A program made the position numbers and the translations under genes. A stretch of 64,000 bases of DNA, taken from the NCBI RefSeq assembly GCF_947495665.1, contig NZ_CANLZV010000004.1:124001-188000 (forward strand), read 5' to 3'. Shown here piece by piece: positions 44,908 through 53,806 of the stretch (position 1 is the stretch's first letter; each line of letters opens with the position of its first letter). This DNA comes from an uncultured Sunxiuqinia sp. (GTDB lineage: Bacteria > Bacteroidota > Bacteroidia > Bacteroidales > Prolixibacteraceae). A model generated the notes under the pieces. That model saw only the letters and a program-made list of their open reading frames with translations. It was not told the origin of the DNA and ran no database searches.

Positions 44908-46035
44908 ATGCAACAACAGCAAATCAAGATCAACAGACAACTTTTCACCGAAACCTCTCACTCACCGGCCTTAATCGATATGGTAGGCGAAGAACAACTC
45001 GACCAAGTCATCGACTTTTGCTTCATTGCCAACCCTTACTACCCCACCGATGAAATGCTGGATGAACTAAAAACCAAGCTAAATACCATCATCAAAGCCT
45101 ATCCGTCGAGCAACCCCAAGCTGGCCCGGCAAACCCTGGCCGAAGTGCTGCAATTGGATGCGGAAACCCTGTTTCTGGGAAACGGAGCCACCGAACTTAT
45201 CACCATTGTTGAAAAATACCTGATTGATGACATTGCCATCCCCATCCCTACCTTTAGCGAATACATTGAAAAAATTCGCAGTGCCGATGCCGCCAAGCTC
45301 TACCAACTTGATCCGAAAAAAGACTACCAGCTCAACCTACAGGACTATGCCCGTTGGATTCGAAAAAACAAGGTCAGCGCGGCACTAATCATCAATCCCG
45401 GCAACCCCACCGGGCAACTGATGCACACCAACGAACTACGGCAATTCCTGACCGAAATGAAAGAGCTGAAACTAATTTTACTTGACGAATCGTTTATTGA
45501 TTTTGCGGACGAACAAATTCCGAGCCTGCTGAACGAGGTCCACCAGTTCAAAAATCTGATTATTGTGCGAAGCATGAGCAAACACTGCGGTGTTCCGGGC
45601 TTGCGACTCGGCTATATTTGTACCTCCAATCCGTTTTTTCTGAAAACCATTCAGGAAGCGCTTCCCATCTGGAACATCAATTCGATTGCAGAGTATTTTT
45701 TACTGCAACTTAAAAACACCAGCCCAATTTACCACGAAACACGCTTGCGTGTTATTCAGGACATTCGGGAACTGCACCAAAAACTGAAACAACTGGATGG
45801 CTACAAAATATACCCGACCGGAAGTAATTTCATCCTGCTGAAAATTGAATTTGAACTGAAAGCTTTTGATCTCCAAATGCAACTGCTGGAAAAGTATGGA
45901 TTATATGTACGCGATTGTAGCAATAAAATCGGACTGGATCAATATCACATTCGGGTAGCTTCACAAGGCCCCGACAAAGACCAGCTATTGGTTGATGCCC
46001 TGCAGGAGATTGCTACTTCTTGCTGTTCGGCTTAA
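44908..46035 (+). CDS. Class I/II PLP-dependent enzyme, CobD/HisC-like
   Basis: This 375-residue fold-type I aminotransferase-like protein has AYPSSNPKLARQTLAEVL and NGATELI (cofactor phosphate), NPGNPTGQL, LILLDESFIDF (Asp to PLP nitrogen), and the Schiff-base lysine at residue 225 in RSMSKHCGVPGLRLGY. The segment PIWNINSIAEYFL is like the one in threonine-phosphate decarboxylase (CobD), and the rest resembles histidinol-phosphate aminotransferase. I infer an amino-acid phosphate or similar substrate. No cobalamin or histidine gene is nearby. It is convergent with the HAD/kinase/GS-like operon, 17 bp away. Confidence 0.85.
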   Translation: MQQQQIKINRQLFTETSHSPALIDMVGEEQLDQVIDFCFIANPYYPTDEMLDELKTKLNTIIKAYPSSNPKLARQTLAEVLQLDAETLFLGNGATELITIVEKYLIDDIAIPIPTFSEYIEKIRSADAAKLYQLDPKKDYQLNLQDYARWIRKNKVSAALIINPGNPTGQLMHTNELRQFLTEMKELKLILLDESFIDFADEQIPSLLNEVHQFKNLIIVRSMSKHCGVPGLRLGYICTSNPFFLKTIQEALPIWNINSIAEYFLLQLKNTSPIYHETRLRVIQDIRELHQKLKQLDGYKIYPTGSNFILLKIEFELKAFDLQMQLLEKYGLYVRDCSNKIGLDQYHIRVASQGPDKDQLLVDALQEIATSCCSA

Positions 46036-46052
46036 GTAAGAATAAAGCGAAA

Positions 46053-46901
46053 CTAGAAACTGGCCACCGAATCACACACATAAGTTGGAATAATTCCGGT
46101 GGAACGGATTTTCATTTTTGCATTCTCCGGCAAGGTATTCCCGGACAAAACCAACATGGTGTCCATCCCAAACTTGTTGCCTCCCATGATGTCTGTCAGC
46201 AAAGTATCGCCAACCATCAGAATATCATCACGGTTCAAGGCCTGTTTCTTGCAGGCCTTTTCATAGGCAAACATAAACATCTGAGCATCGGGTTTTCCAA
46301 AGCGAATGAAGTGCCGACCTAAAATTTCCTCCACCATATCAGAAATACCACCAATGGCTATCGCAATATCGGTCCGGTTCAACGGGTAGTTAATATCGGT
46401 ATTGGCCACAATCACCGACATGGATTTCTTCCGCAGCAAGTTGACCACCTTATTGATATCATTGTTCCAGTCAAACCCTTCATCATCCAGAAAAACCAGA
46501 CACTGCACATCATCAACGTCTTGCAAATCCAGCTGACTGATCGGCAAGGTTTCCAAACCTGCCAGTTCTATATAATGAGCCGACTGCTCAGTCCCCAGAT
46601 AAGCCACCCGTCCTTTTTTAATTTTCAGCTTCAGCCAGTCGTGCGCCAGCATGCCCGACGAAATAATTTTATCCGTTGTTATGCTCGGAATGCCATTGAT
46701 TTGGTAAATGCGAGCCAGTTCCTCCGGACTGCGGGAAGCATCATTCGTAAGCACATAGTAGTCAATTCCTTTTTCATCCAAAAAATCGAAGGTATTCTCA
46801 ACCCCGGGAATAATCCCTTTATGATTTTTCAAGACTCCGAAAGCATCAAAAAAAACCGCTTTATACCTGGTCGCTACGCTTCTAAAATCTTTTGTTTTCA
46901 T
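46053..46901 (-). CDS. HAD superfamily class IIA protein
   Basis: This 282-residue protein has a NagD-like HAD architecture with a class IIA cap. Motif I is KAVFFDAFGVLKN: the nucleophile Asp19 is present, but the usual second Asp (general acid, +2) is Phe21. Motif II is VLTNDASRS, and motif IV is MVGDTLLTDIMGGNKFGM. The altered motif I recalls the hypothetical HAD-IIA subfamily with D-x-W/F-G-V-L. It may still be a phosphatase with another proton donor, or catalyse a different reaction. It is the last gene of an operon after the APH-like kinase, 6 bp apart. Confidence 0.85.
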   Translation of the reverse strand: MKTKDFRSVATRYKAVFFDAFGVLKNHKGIIPGVENTFDFLDEKGIDYYVLTNDASRSPEELARIYQINGIPSITTDKIISSGMLAHDWLKLKIKKGRVAYLGTEQSAHYIELAGLETLPISQLDLQDVDDVQCLVFLDDEGFDWNNDINKVVNLLRKKSMSVIVANTDINYPLNRTDIAIAIGGISDMVEEILGRHFIRFGKPDAQMFMFAYEKACKKQALNRDDILMVGDTLLTDIMGGNKFGMDTMLVLSGNTLPENAKMKIRSTGIIPTYVCDSVASF

Positions 46902-46907
46902 ACAACT

Positions 46908-47957
46908 TTACAATTTTAATGCTTTCAACAGCCGATCTACATTGAAGTTAGTATCAATAGTCGGAATGTATAAATCATAGGCTTCCTGCTGCAACTTTCG
47001 GGCATAGGAGGGCAAGAAGAAATGGGTGCCATCCTTTATGACATAATTGAGAATAAAGAAGCGGTAAACCTCCTTGATCAGGCGAACCTCAGACTCGTTT
47101 AACGGATAAATCCGATGATATTCCTTCAGAAACATCAGAAAACGGTCTTCCATCAAGGTATCAATCTTATAACTAAACACCGTACGGTCGCCGACATCGG
47201 AAACCACCCGGCTAAAAAAATAAAAGTCCATCACGCGGGTTGACTCCCGAAACCAATCGTAATCCCATCGCGAATAAAACTTACCATCGCCGCGAACCGA
47301 AAAATTCCCGATGTTCCAGTCCACAAAAACAGGAATCGTTTCAATTTCGGTTGAATAATTCACCTTGTCGGCCCGAAAGAGAAACTGATCGCACTGCCGC
47401 TTGATCAAATCCTTTTGCTGCTGGTTTCCGCAGAACTTTCCGGTGTCCACATTTCGCATCAAACGATGAATGTCGGTCACCACGGTTTTGGAAGCACTTG
47501 GCAACTGGTTGCTGACATTGGAACAGGCCTTGTGAAAGCGGGCCAACTCACGCCCCAGCTTCCGGATATTCTTATCCTCCAGCCGGCGGGGCATCTTGTC
47601 TTTTATTTTGATGGGATTATAGAAAACAACCCAGGCACACTTCTCCTGTTCAAAATAACGGTAGATGAATAAATCATTGCGTTTAACCAGCGACCGTGCC
47701 AGGAAATTCTCATACGGCGCCTCCAGGTTATTGGCCAGGTTGTTAATGATGACATGATCTTCCTTGAAATGCTCAAAATTGCCATACTCTGTTAGCTTGG
47801 CAAACACAGGCTGCCGTTCGTAAAAGGAGATTTTGTATACCTGATTGGTTGAGACATGGGCACTCACATCAAAAATCCCTTTGATTTCGTGCCGGTCATC
47901 AAATTCGCGCCAGGCCCGTCGTATAACCTGAAAATAATCGAGCGTCTGCATAGTCAT
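46908..47957 (-). CDS. APH/choline-kinase-fold phosphotransferase
   Basis: About 349 residues. The catalytic loop reads PVFVDWNIGNFSV: the Asp and Asn of the canonical HGDLHPGN are kept, but the preceding His is replaced. The metal-binding DFD equivalent is SRWDYDWF. An N-lobe lysine is likely in PVFAKLTEYG. The fold covers kinases of aminoglycosides, choline, homoserine, threonine and other amino alcohols. I do not assign a substrate. I start at an ATG at 47957, though 47951 is also possible. The GS-like gene lies 43 bp upstream and the HAD gene 6 bp downstream, so it belongs to that operon. Confidence 0.75.
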   Translation of the reverse strand: MTMQTLDYFQVIRRAWREFDDRHEIKGIFDVSAHVSTNQVYKISFYERQPVFAKLTEYGNFEHFKEDHVIINNLANNLEAPYENFLARSLVKRNDLFIYRYFEQEKCAWVVFYNPIKIKDKMPRRLEDKNIRKLGRELARFHKACSNVSNQLPSASKTVVTDIHRLMRNVDTGKFCGNQQQKDLIKRQCDQFLFRADKVNYSTEIETIPVFVDWNIGNFSVRGDGKFYSRWDYDWFRESTRVMDFYFFSRVVSDVGDRTVFSYKIDTLMEDRFLMFLKEYHRIYPLNESEVRLIKEVYRFFILNYVIKDGTHFFLPSYARKLQQEAYDLYIPTIDTNFNVDRLLKALKL

Positions 47958-48000
47958 TTCTTTTTCTGAGCTTTCCAAAAGTAATCAGAAAGACGGATTT

Positions 48001-49359
48001 CTAAATAATTTCGAAATACCTTTTTATCTCCCAATCCGTTACCGCACGCATAAATTCGCGCCATTCCCATTCGCGGGTTGCTGTAAAATGCGCCACAAAA
48101 TCATCGCCAAATAAACTCCGGGCCACGTCCGACTCTTTCATTTTCTGCGTTGCGTCCATCAAATTAGCTGGCAGATGCTCGCGCTCATGCTGGGCATATT
48201 CATTGCCACCAGTAGCCGGTATGGTCAGCTTCATTTCCTGCTGAATACCATACAAGCCCGAAGCCAGCGAGGCAGCCATGGCCAGATAAGGGTTGGCATC
48301 AGCACCCGACAAACGCATTTCCAGCCGGGTTGTCCGGGCCTCTCCATTGATCACCCGCACCGCCACTGTCCGGTTGTCAAATCCCCAGCTCGCGGTTATT
48401 GGCGCCCAGGCCCCTTCGCGCAGGCGCTTATAACTATTTACAGTAGGTGCATACATTGATAAAAGAAAAGGCATGCAATACAACTGTCCGGCCAGGTAAC
48501 TTTCCATCAGCGGACTCATGGGAGCCTTGGGATCTCCGGAATAGAACAGGTTCTTTTTCTGATGGCGATCCCATAAACTTTGATGAATGTGCCCGCTACA
48601 GCCCGGCAGTTCTTCATTCCATTTTGCCATAAAACTAGCCACAATTCCATGGCGGTAAGCAATCTCTTTCACACTGTTCTTAAACAAAACCGCCTTATCT
48701 GCCGCGCGCAGCACCTCGTCATAACGAATGGCAGCTTCGTAAACCCCCGGCCCGGTTTCCGTATGAATACTCTCCAAGGGGACATCAAACAATTCCAAAT
48801 CGTTATACAGGTCGTTGAAAAAAGATTGATACTGACTGGGGCGCAACATGGAGTAGCCAAACATTCCGGGAGAAATCGGCTTTAATTCCGAATAATTTTT
48901 GGCAGCCAAATCATGAGGTGTTCCTAAAAAGTTAAACCACTCAAACTCCTCGGAGAAGACTCCGGCAAACCCCATATCCGAAGCCATTTGCTGCACCCGT
49001 TTCAGTAAACTCCTCGGACAGGCGGCTTTGCCTGCAAGCTCATCGCCACTAAAGTCAGCCAAGAAGAAAGGCAAATCGCCATCCCAGGGAACTTTCCGAT
49101 AGCTGCTCAAATCAAGCTGAACCCGGGCGTCGGGATAGGCCGTATGCCAACCGGTCATCTGCACATTATCGTAAACTTTATCGTTGGAATCCCAGCCAAA
49201 AACCACATCACAGAAGCCCATACTTCCTTCTGCCGCTTCCAAAAACTTGTCTTTGCTAATGGTTTTCCCCCGCAAAATTCCGTCAATGTCAGCCACCGCA
49301 AATTTCACTTTATTGTGATGACTGTCCTTTAGCTTCTGAATTAACTCTTTGTTCCCCAT
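48001..49359 (-). CDS. Glutamine-synthetase-like ligase (GSI/PuuA type)
   Basis: This 452-residue type I GS-fold protein has the N-terminal FAVADIDGILRGKTI, which is like gamma-glutamylpolyamine synthetase rather than the GlnA start. The catalytic domain has VFSEEFEWFNF (metal Glu pair), HTETGPGVYEAA, PGCSGHIHQSLWD (ATP/His loop), NSYKRLREGAWAP and TTRLEMRLSGADANPYLA (Arg and Glu). Catalytic residues look intact, and there is no adenylylation-site Tyr region typical of GlnA. It probably joins glutamate to an amine. It leads the operon with the kinase and HAD genes, which suggests a dedicated pathway rather than bulk nitrogen assimilation. Confidence 0.88.
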   Translation of the reverse strand: MGNKELIQKLKDSHHNKVKFAVADIDGILRGKTISKDKFLEAAEGSMGFCDVVFGWDSNDKVYDNVQMTGWHTAYPDARVQLDLSSYRKVPWDGDLPFFLADFSGDELAGKAACPRSLLKRVQQMASDMGFAGVFSEEFEWFNFLGTPHDLAAKNYSELKPISPGMFGYSMLRPSQYQSFFNDLYNDLELFDVPLESIHTETGPGVYEAAIRYDEVLRAADKAVLFKNSVKEIAYRHGIVASFMAKWNEELPGCSGHIHQSLWDRHQKKNLFYSGDPKAPMSPLMESYLAGQLYCMPFLLSMYAPTVNSYKRLREGAWAPITASWGFDNRTVAVRVINGEARTTRLEMRLSGADANPYLAMAASLASGLYGIQQEMKLTIPATGGNEYAQHEREHLPANLMDATQKMKESDVARSLFGDDFVAHFTATREWEWREFMRAVTDWEIKRYFEII

Positions 49360-49761
49360 AAAATTTACTCCATTCAGTATTTAACGGCACCTAGCAAGAT
49401 AAAAAGATTGCCCTATGCAAAGCAAGGTATTTCAATAAAATAAAAACACAATGCTCCGACAAGCATTCAGCCCGTAGCTCTACACCTCAGACGATCATCA
49501 AATAATTATGATCACATTCCATTTTACTGCCCCCGAACCACCAGCATTTAAATTTCAACTCAAAAGGTAGTCATTTTAGAAATACATCCCCTTAAAACAC
49601 CCCCTTCTTCATAAAAATGACAACATAAAAACAACACACACCCTAAATTCGGAGGAAATTTCAATAAAACACACATACAAAACTGAAAAATACCTATTTT
49701 TGCAACCGTTAAAAACAGAAAGAACTTCTTCGAGATATTATATTAATTAAAGCAAACCACC
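49360..49761. promoter_or_regulatory. 402-bp divergent region upstream of GSIII: A/C-rich tract and a candidate -7 box
   Basis: I see no gene here. From about 49585 to 49690 the + strand is A/C-rich and low in G, like the region before the GSII gene. TATTTTTG at 49695-49702 matches TAnnTTTG, giving a GSIII leader of about 55 nt; no TTG at canonical spacing upstream. The word TTTCAATAAAA occurs twice, near 49430 and 49660. Confidence 0.45.
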
Positions 49762-51951
49762 ATGGCACATTTCAGATTTAAAGCGCTGCAAAAAGTAATC
49801 GAACGGCAGCCCGTTAAGGTAGTCAGAGAAGACAGCCTGACCTCCAACTATTATGGGATAAATGTTTTTGATCGTCCCAAAATGAAAAAATACCTTTCGA
49901 AAGATGCGTATAAAGCCGTTTGCGAAGCCATTGACCTGGGCCGGGCTATTGACCGCAAAATGGCAGACCAGGTTGCACAAGGTATGAAAGCCTGGGCTAC
50001 AGAGAATGGTGCCACACACTACACGCACTGGTTTCATCCGTTAACCGACGGAACAGCAGAGAAACACGACGCTTTTATTGTTCACGAAGAAGGTGGCGGC
50101 GTGGTCGAAGCCTTTAGCGGGAAAGTGCTTTCGCAGCAGGAACCCGATGCTTCATCCTTCCCCAGTGGTGGAATTCGTCAAACGTTTGAAGCGCGCGGCT
50201 ACACCGCCTGGGATGCTTCCTCTCCGGCTTTTATTGTTGACGGAACGCTGTGTATCCCCACGGTTTTCATCTCCTACACCGGTGAAGCACTCGACTACAA
50301 AACACCGCTGCTCAAATCGATTCAGGCTGTGGACAAAGCGGCCACTGCCGTGTGCCAATATTTTGACAAGAACGTAACCAAAGTCAACGCAAACCTGGGA
50401 TGGGAACAAGAATACTTCCTGATTGACGAAGCGCTGTTTGCTGCCCGTCCCGACCTGATCTTAACCGGACGTACCCTGATGGGGCATGCCTCATCCAAGG
50501 ACCAGCAGTTGGATGACCACTATTTTGGATCGATTCCAACACGGGTTTACTCCTATATGGAAGACTTGGAAAACGAAGCCTACAAACTGGGCATTCCGCT
50601 AAAAACACGCCACAACGAGGTGGCCCCCAACCAATTTGAGGCTGCCCCTATTTACGAAGAAGCCAACCTGGCCAACGACCACAACCAACTGTTGATGGAC
50701 ATCATGAAAAAGGTAGCCCGTCGCCACAATTTCAGGGTCCTGTTTCATGAAAAACCCTTTTCCGGAATTAACGGATCAGGAAAACACAACAACTGGTCGT
50801 TAACTACCGATACGGGCGTTAACTTATATTCTCCGGGAAAAAACCCCAAAAGCAACCTGCAGTTTCTCACCTTCGTGATCAACGCCATGAAAGCCGTATA
50901 CGATCATCAGGACTTGTTACGGGCCAGCATTGTTTCGGCATCCAACGCACACCGCCTGGGCGCTCACGAAGCCCCTCCGGCCATCCTTTCGGTATTCTTA
51001 GGAACAGAGATTAGCAAGATGCTCGACCTGATGGAGGAAGCTGTTGTTGACCGCAAAATGACTCCTGATGAAAAAACAGCACTGAAGCTGAATATTGGCC
51101 GGATTCCTGAAATCATTCTGGACAATACCGACCGCAACCGCACTTCGCCGTTTGCCTTTACCGGAAACCGGTTTGAGTTCCGCGCTGCCGGATCATCAGC
51201 CAACTGCGCTTCATCATTAATCGTTCTGAACACAGCGGTAGCCGCACAACTTGACAGCTTCAAGGCTGAAGTGGATGCCCTGATCGAGAAAGACGTTAAG
51301 AAAGATGAAGCAATCTTTCAGGTGCTTAAAAAACTGATCATCAACTCAAAACCCATTCGTTTTGATGGCGATGGTTACAGCGACGACTGGGTAGCCGAAG
51401 CCCAAAAACGCGGTTTAACGAACATCAACAGTGTTCCAGAGGCGCTGACCGCCTACCTGAGCAAGCAAACCAAACAGCTATTTACTTCGCAGGAAGTTTT
51501 TTCAGAAAAAGAGCTTGAAGCCCGCACCGAAGTTGAGCATGAGAAATTTACCATGAAAGTGCAGATTGAAGCCCGCGTATTGGGTGATCTGGCCATCAAC
51601 CACATTGTTCCTACAGCGGTTCAGTACCAAACCACGCTGCTGGAGAATGTTAAAAACATGAAAGAAGTTTTTGATGCCGACGAGTTTGAGACGCTGGCGC
51701 ATGCCCGCAAGGAACTGATCCGCGAGATTGGCGGTCACATCTCATCCATCAAAGCCAAAGTGCGCGAAATGGTGGAAGCCCGCAAAGTGGCCAATGTCAT
51801 TGAAGACAGCTTTGAGAAAGCCAAGGCTTATGACAATACCGTTCGCCCATACCTGGATGATATCCGCTACCATATTGACAAGCTTGAACTGACGGTGGAC
51901 AATGAGCTTTGGCCATTGCCCAAGTACCGCGAACTGCTGTTTGTACGCTAA
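49762..51951 (+). CDS. glnN: Glutamine synthetase, type III
   Basis: This 729-residue GSIII makes glutamine from glutamate, ammonia and ATP. It has the GSIII-specific N-terminus (SNYYGINVFDRPKMKKYLS) and WEQEYFLIDEALF (metal Glu). HNEVAPNQFEAAPIYEEAN, the GSIII signature, is followed by GINGSGKHNNWSL and NRTSPFAFTGNRFEFRAAGS, and a long helical C-terminal region. Length matches the dodecameric GSIII of Bacteroides. It is probably the main assimilatory enzyme. It stands alone, between a divergent GS-like operon and a convergent sulfatase gene. Confidence 0.96.
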   Translation: MAHFRFKALQKVIERQPVKVVREDSLTSNYYGINVFDRPKMKKYLSKDAYKAVCEAIDLGRAIDRKMADQVAQGMKAWATENGATHYTHWFHPLTDGTAEKHDAFIVHEEGGGVVEAFSGKVLSQQEPDASSFPSGGIRQTFEARGYTAWDASSPAFIVDGTLCIPTVFISYTGEALDYKTPLLKSIQAVDKAATAVCQYFDKNVTKVNANLGWEQEYFLIDEALFAARPDLILTGRTLMGHASSKDQQLDDHYFGSIPTRVYSYMEDLENEAYKLGIPLKTRHNEVAPNQFEAAPIYEEANLANDHNQLLMDIMKKVARRHNFRVLFHEKPFSGINGSGKHNNWSLTTDTGVNLYSPGKNPKSNLQFLTFVINAMKAVYDHQDLLRASIVSASNAHRLGAHEAPPAILSVFLGTEISKMLDLMEEAVVDRKMTPDEKTALKLNIGRIPEIILDNTDRNRTSPFAFTGNRFEFRAAGSSANCASSLIVLNTAVAAQLDSFKAEVDALIEKDVKKDEAIFQVLKKLIINSKPIRFDGDGYSDDWVAEAQKRGLTNINSVPEALTAYLSKQTKQLFTSQEVFSEKELEARTEVEHEKFTMKVQIEARVLGDLAINHIVPTAVQYQTTLLENVKNMKEVFDADEFETLAHARKELIREIGGHISSIKAKVREMVEARKVANVIEDSFEKAKAYDNTVRPYLDDIRYHIDKLELTVDNELWPLPKYRELLFVR

Positions 51952-51975
51952 CAAACGCAAGCCGATAACATACCA

Positions 51976-52016
51976 AAGAGGCTGCTCACCTAAAGTTGTG
52001 AGCAGCCTCTTTTTTC
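51976..52016. terminator. Intrinsic terminator between GSIII and the sulfatase locus
   Basis: AAGAGGCTGCTCAC pairs with GTGAGCAGCCTCTT over an eight-base loop, followed by a T-run. It ends the GSIII transcript and, read in the other direction, the polysaccharide locus. Confidence 0.9.
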
Positions 52017-52062
52017 ATTTAAATGCTTCCGCCTTCGAGGAGAAGCTTTCCGCGATCTCCAC

Positions 52063-53685
52063 TTAGTTGTTTACCACATCCAGGTAAGCTTTCAGGAAGC
52101 GCTGATCATTGGCATCGCTGTCTCCGTATTTTTCGCGCAGCTCGGTTAAGCGTTCGTGCATCATTTTTTGCACTTCAGCATAAGCCGGATCGTCATACAC
52201 ATTGGTCATTTCCTGCGGATCCTTTTCCAGATCATACAATTCCCACTCATCAATATCGTAGTAAAAATGAATCAGCTTGTATCGGTCGGTTCGCACCCCG
52301 TAATGGCGTTTCACCATATGAATGGAAGGGTATTCGTAGTAGGTATAATAAATGGCATCGCGCCACTCCGAGCTTTCGCCGCTAACCAACTTGCGGAAGG
52401 ATTCACCTTGTACATCCTGCGGAATATCAACACCGGCATAATCCAGAAATGTTGGTGCAAAATCAATGTTCTGAACCAGTTCATCCACGACGGTGCCCGG
52501 CTCAATTTCCGACGGATACATCATCAGCAAAGGTGTCCGAAACGATTCTTCGTACATAAACCGCTTGTCGAACCAGCCATGCTCGCCCAGGTAAAAGCCT
52601 TGATCGGAGGTGTACACCACAATGGTATTTTCAGCCAATCCGTTTTCTTCCAGAAAATCGAGCAACTGGCCAACGCCCTCATCCACCGAGGCAATACAGC
52701 CCAGGTAATCCTGCATGTATCGCTGAAAGCGCCACTGCATCAGCTCCTTTTCATTCATGTCTGGATATTTGCGGGCAAAGTCTTCCACAATCGGATCGTA
52801 CACCGCATCCCAGGCTGCCCGTTGTTGCTCATCCATTCGCCCCAGGTTGTTGGTATAAGCCGCTTTGTCCCAGGTCAAGGTCTGAGGAATGCCCAGCTCA
52901 TCCATCACCTCGGGCCGTATTTTGGAGTCGCCGGCCCAGTTCATATCTTTCAGCACATTCATTTCCTGCTCTTTGGCAGCTGTTCCACGCCCTTCGTAAT
53001 CATCAAAAAGCGTTTCGGGCTCCTTAAAGGTCATCCCGGTGTATTCCTTGTAATGACGCTCGGCTGGCAACCACTCGCGATGCGGGGCCTTTTGGTGGTA
53101 AAGCAAGCAGAAGGGCTTTTCCGGATCGCGCTCTTTCAGCCACTTCAACGACATTTCGGTGGTTAAATCCGTCACATAGCCATCCAGGCGTTTTTTCTCA
53201 CCATTAATGATGAAATCCGGATTGTAATAATGGCCCTGCCCCGGCAATACCGCCGAATAGTCAAAGCCCTGCGGCAAGCCATCCAGGTGAATTTTTCCGA
53301 TCAGAGCCGTTTGATACCCATTTTGCTGTAACAATTTCGGGAAGCTCATCTGGTTCCAATCGAACGGCTGCACATTGTCCACCTTTCCGTTGACAAAACT
53401 GTGCTTGCCGGTAAGCATAACTGCCCGGCTCGGCGCACAAATGGAGTTGGAGACAAACCCCCGGGTAAAAATGGCTCCCTGCTCTGCAATCCGGTCAATG
53501 TTCGGCGTTTTATTGAGGCCATGCCCGTATGCACTGATGGCTTGATAGGCATGATCATCACTCATGATGTACACAATATTCGGCTTGGTCTTGGTTTTCT
53601 CCGCGGCCGGTTGGCTGCAAGCTGCCAGCCCCAGTCCGGCAATCGACAAAAGACCAATTGATTGGCTAAGGTTTATATTCATCAT
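52063..53685 (-). CDS. S1-family sulfatase, lipoprotein
   Basis: 540 residues. Lipoprotein signal LGLAAC (Cys23). The sulfatase signature CAPSRAVMLTG puts the formylglycine precursor at Cys83, and metal residues include MSDDHA. Downstream, IGKIHLDGLPQGFDYSAVLPGQGHYYNP and YTSDQGFYLGEHGWFDKRFMYEE are typical of S1 enzymes related to GlcNAc-6-sulfatases and to several polysaccharide O-sulfatases, so the exact subfamily is uncertain. It would remove sulfate from a glycan in the periplasm or at the cell surface. It is the first of three sulfatase genes in a row, and the last in transcription order. Confidence 0.93.
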   Translation of the reverse strand: MMNINLSQSIGLLSIAGLGLAACSQPAAEKTKTKPNIVYIMSDDHAYQAISAYGHGLNKTPNIDRIAEQGAIFTRGFVSNSICAPSRAVMLTGKHSFVNGKVDNVQPFDWNQMSFPKLLQQNGYQTALIGKIHLDGLPQGFDYSAVLPGQGHYYNPDFIINGEKKRLDGYVTDLTTEMSLKWLKERDPEKPFCLLYHQKAPHREWLPAERHYKEYTGMTFKEPETLFDDYEGRGTAAKEQEMNVLKDMNWAGDSKIRPEVMDELGIPQTLTWDKAAYTNNLGRMDEQQRAAWDAVYDPIVEDFARKYPDMNEKELMQWRFQRYMQDYLGCIASVDEGVGQLLDFLEENGLAENTIVVYTSDQGFYLGEHGWFDKRFMYEESFRTPLLMMYPSEIEPGTVVDELVQNIDFAPTFLDYAGVDIPQDVQGESFRKLVSGESSEWRDAIYYTYYEYPSIHMVKRHYGVRTDRYKLIHFYYDIDEWELYDLEKDPQEMTNVYDDPAYAEVQKMMHERLTELREKYGDSDANDQRFLKAYLDVVNN

Positions 53686-53806
53686 TAACTGTTTATTGAT
53701 TTAAACTAGAAATCGTATCTTAATAAGTATTCTACACTTCGTCTGCTATAACTCATCGCTTCGGCTTACTGCCTTTGGATAATAACTTCGGAATAAGACG
53801 TAAATT

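Noticed and set aside
53686-53806. Regulatory repeats between the first two sulfatase genes
   Set aside because: Only AT-rich sequence with imperfect words; no palindrome like the one at 61339.
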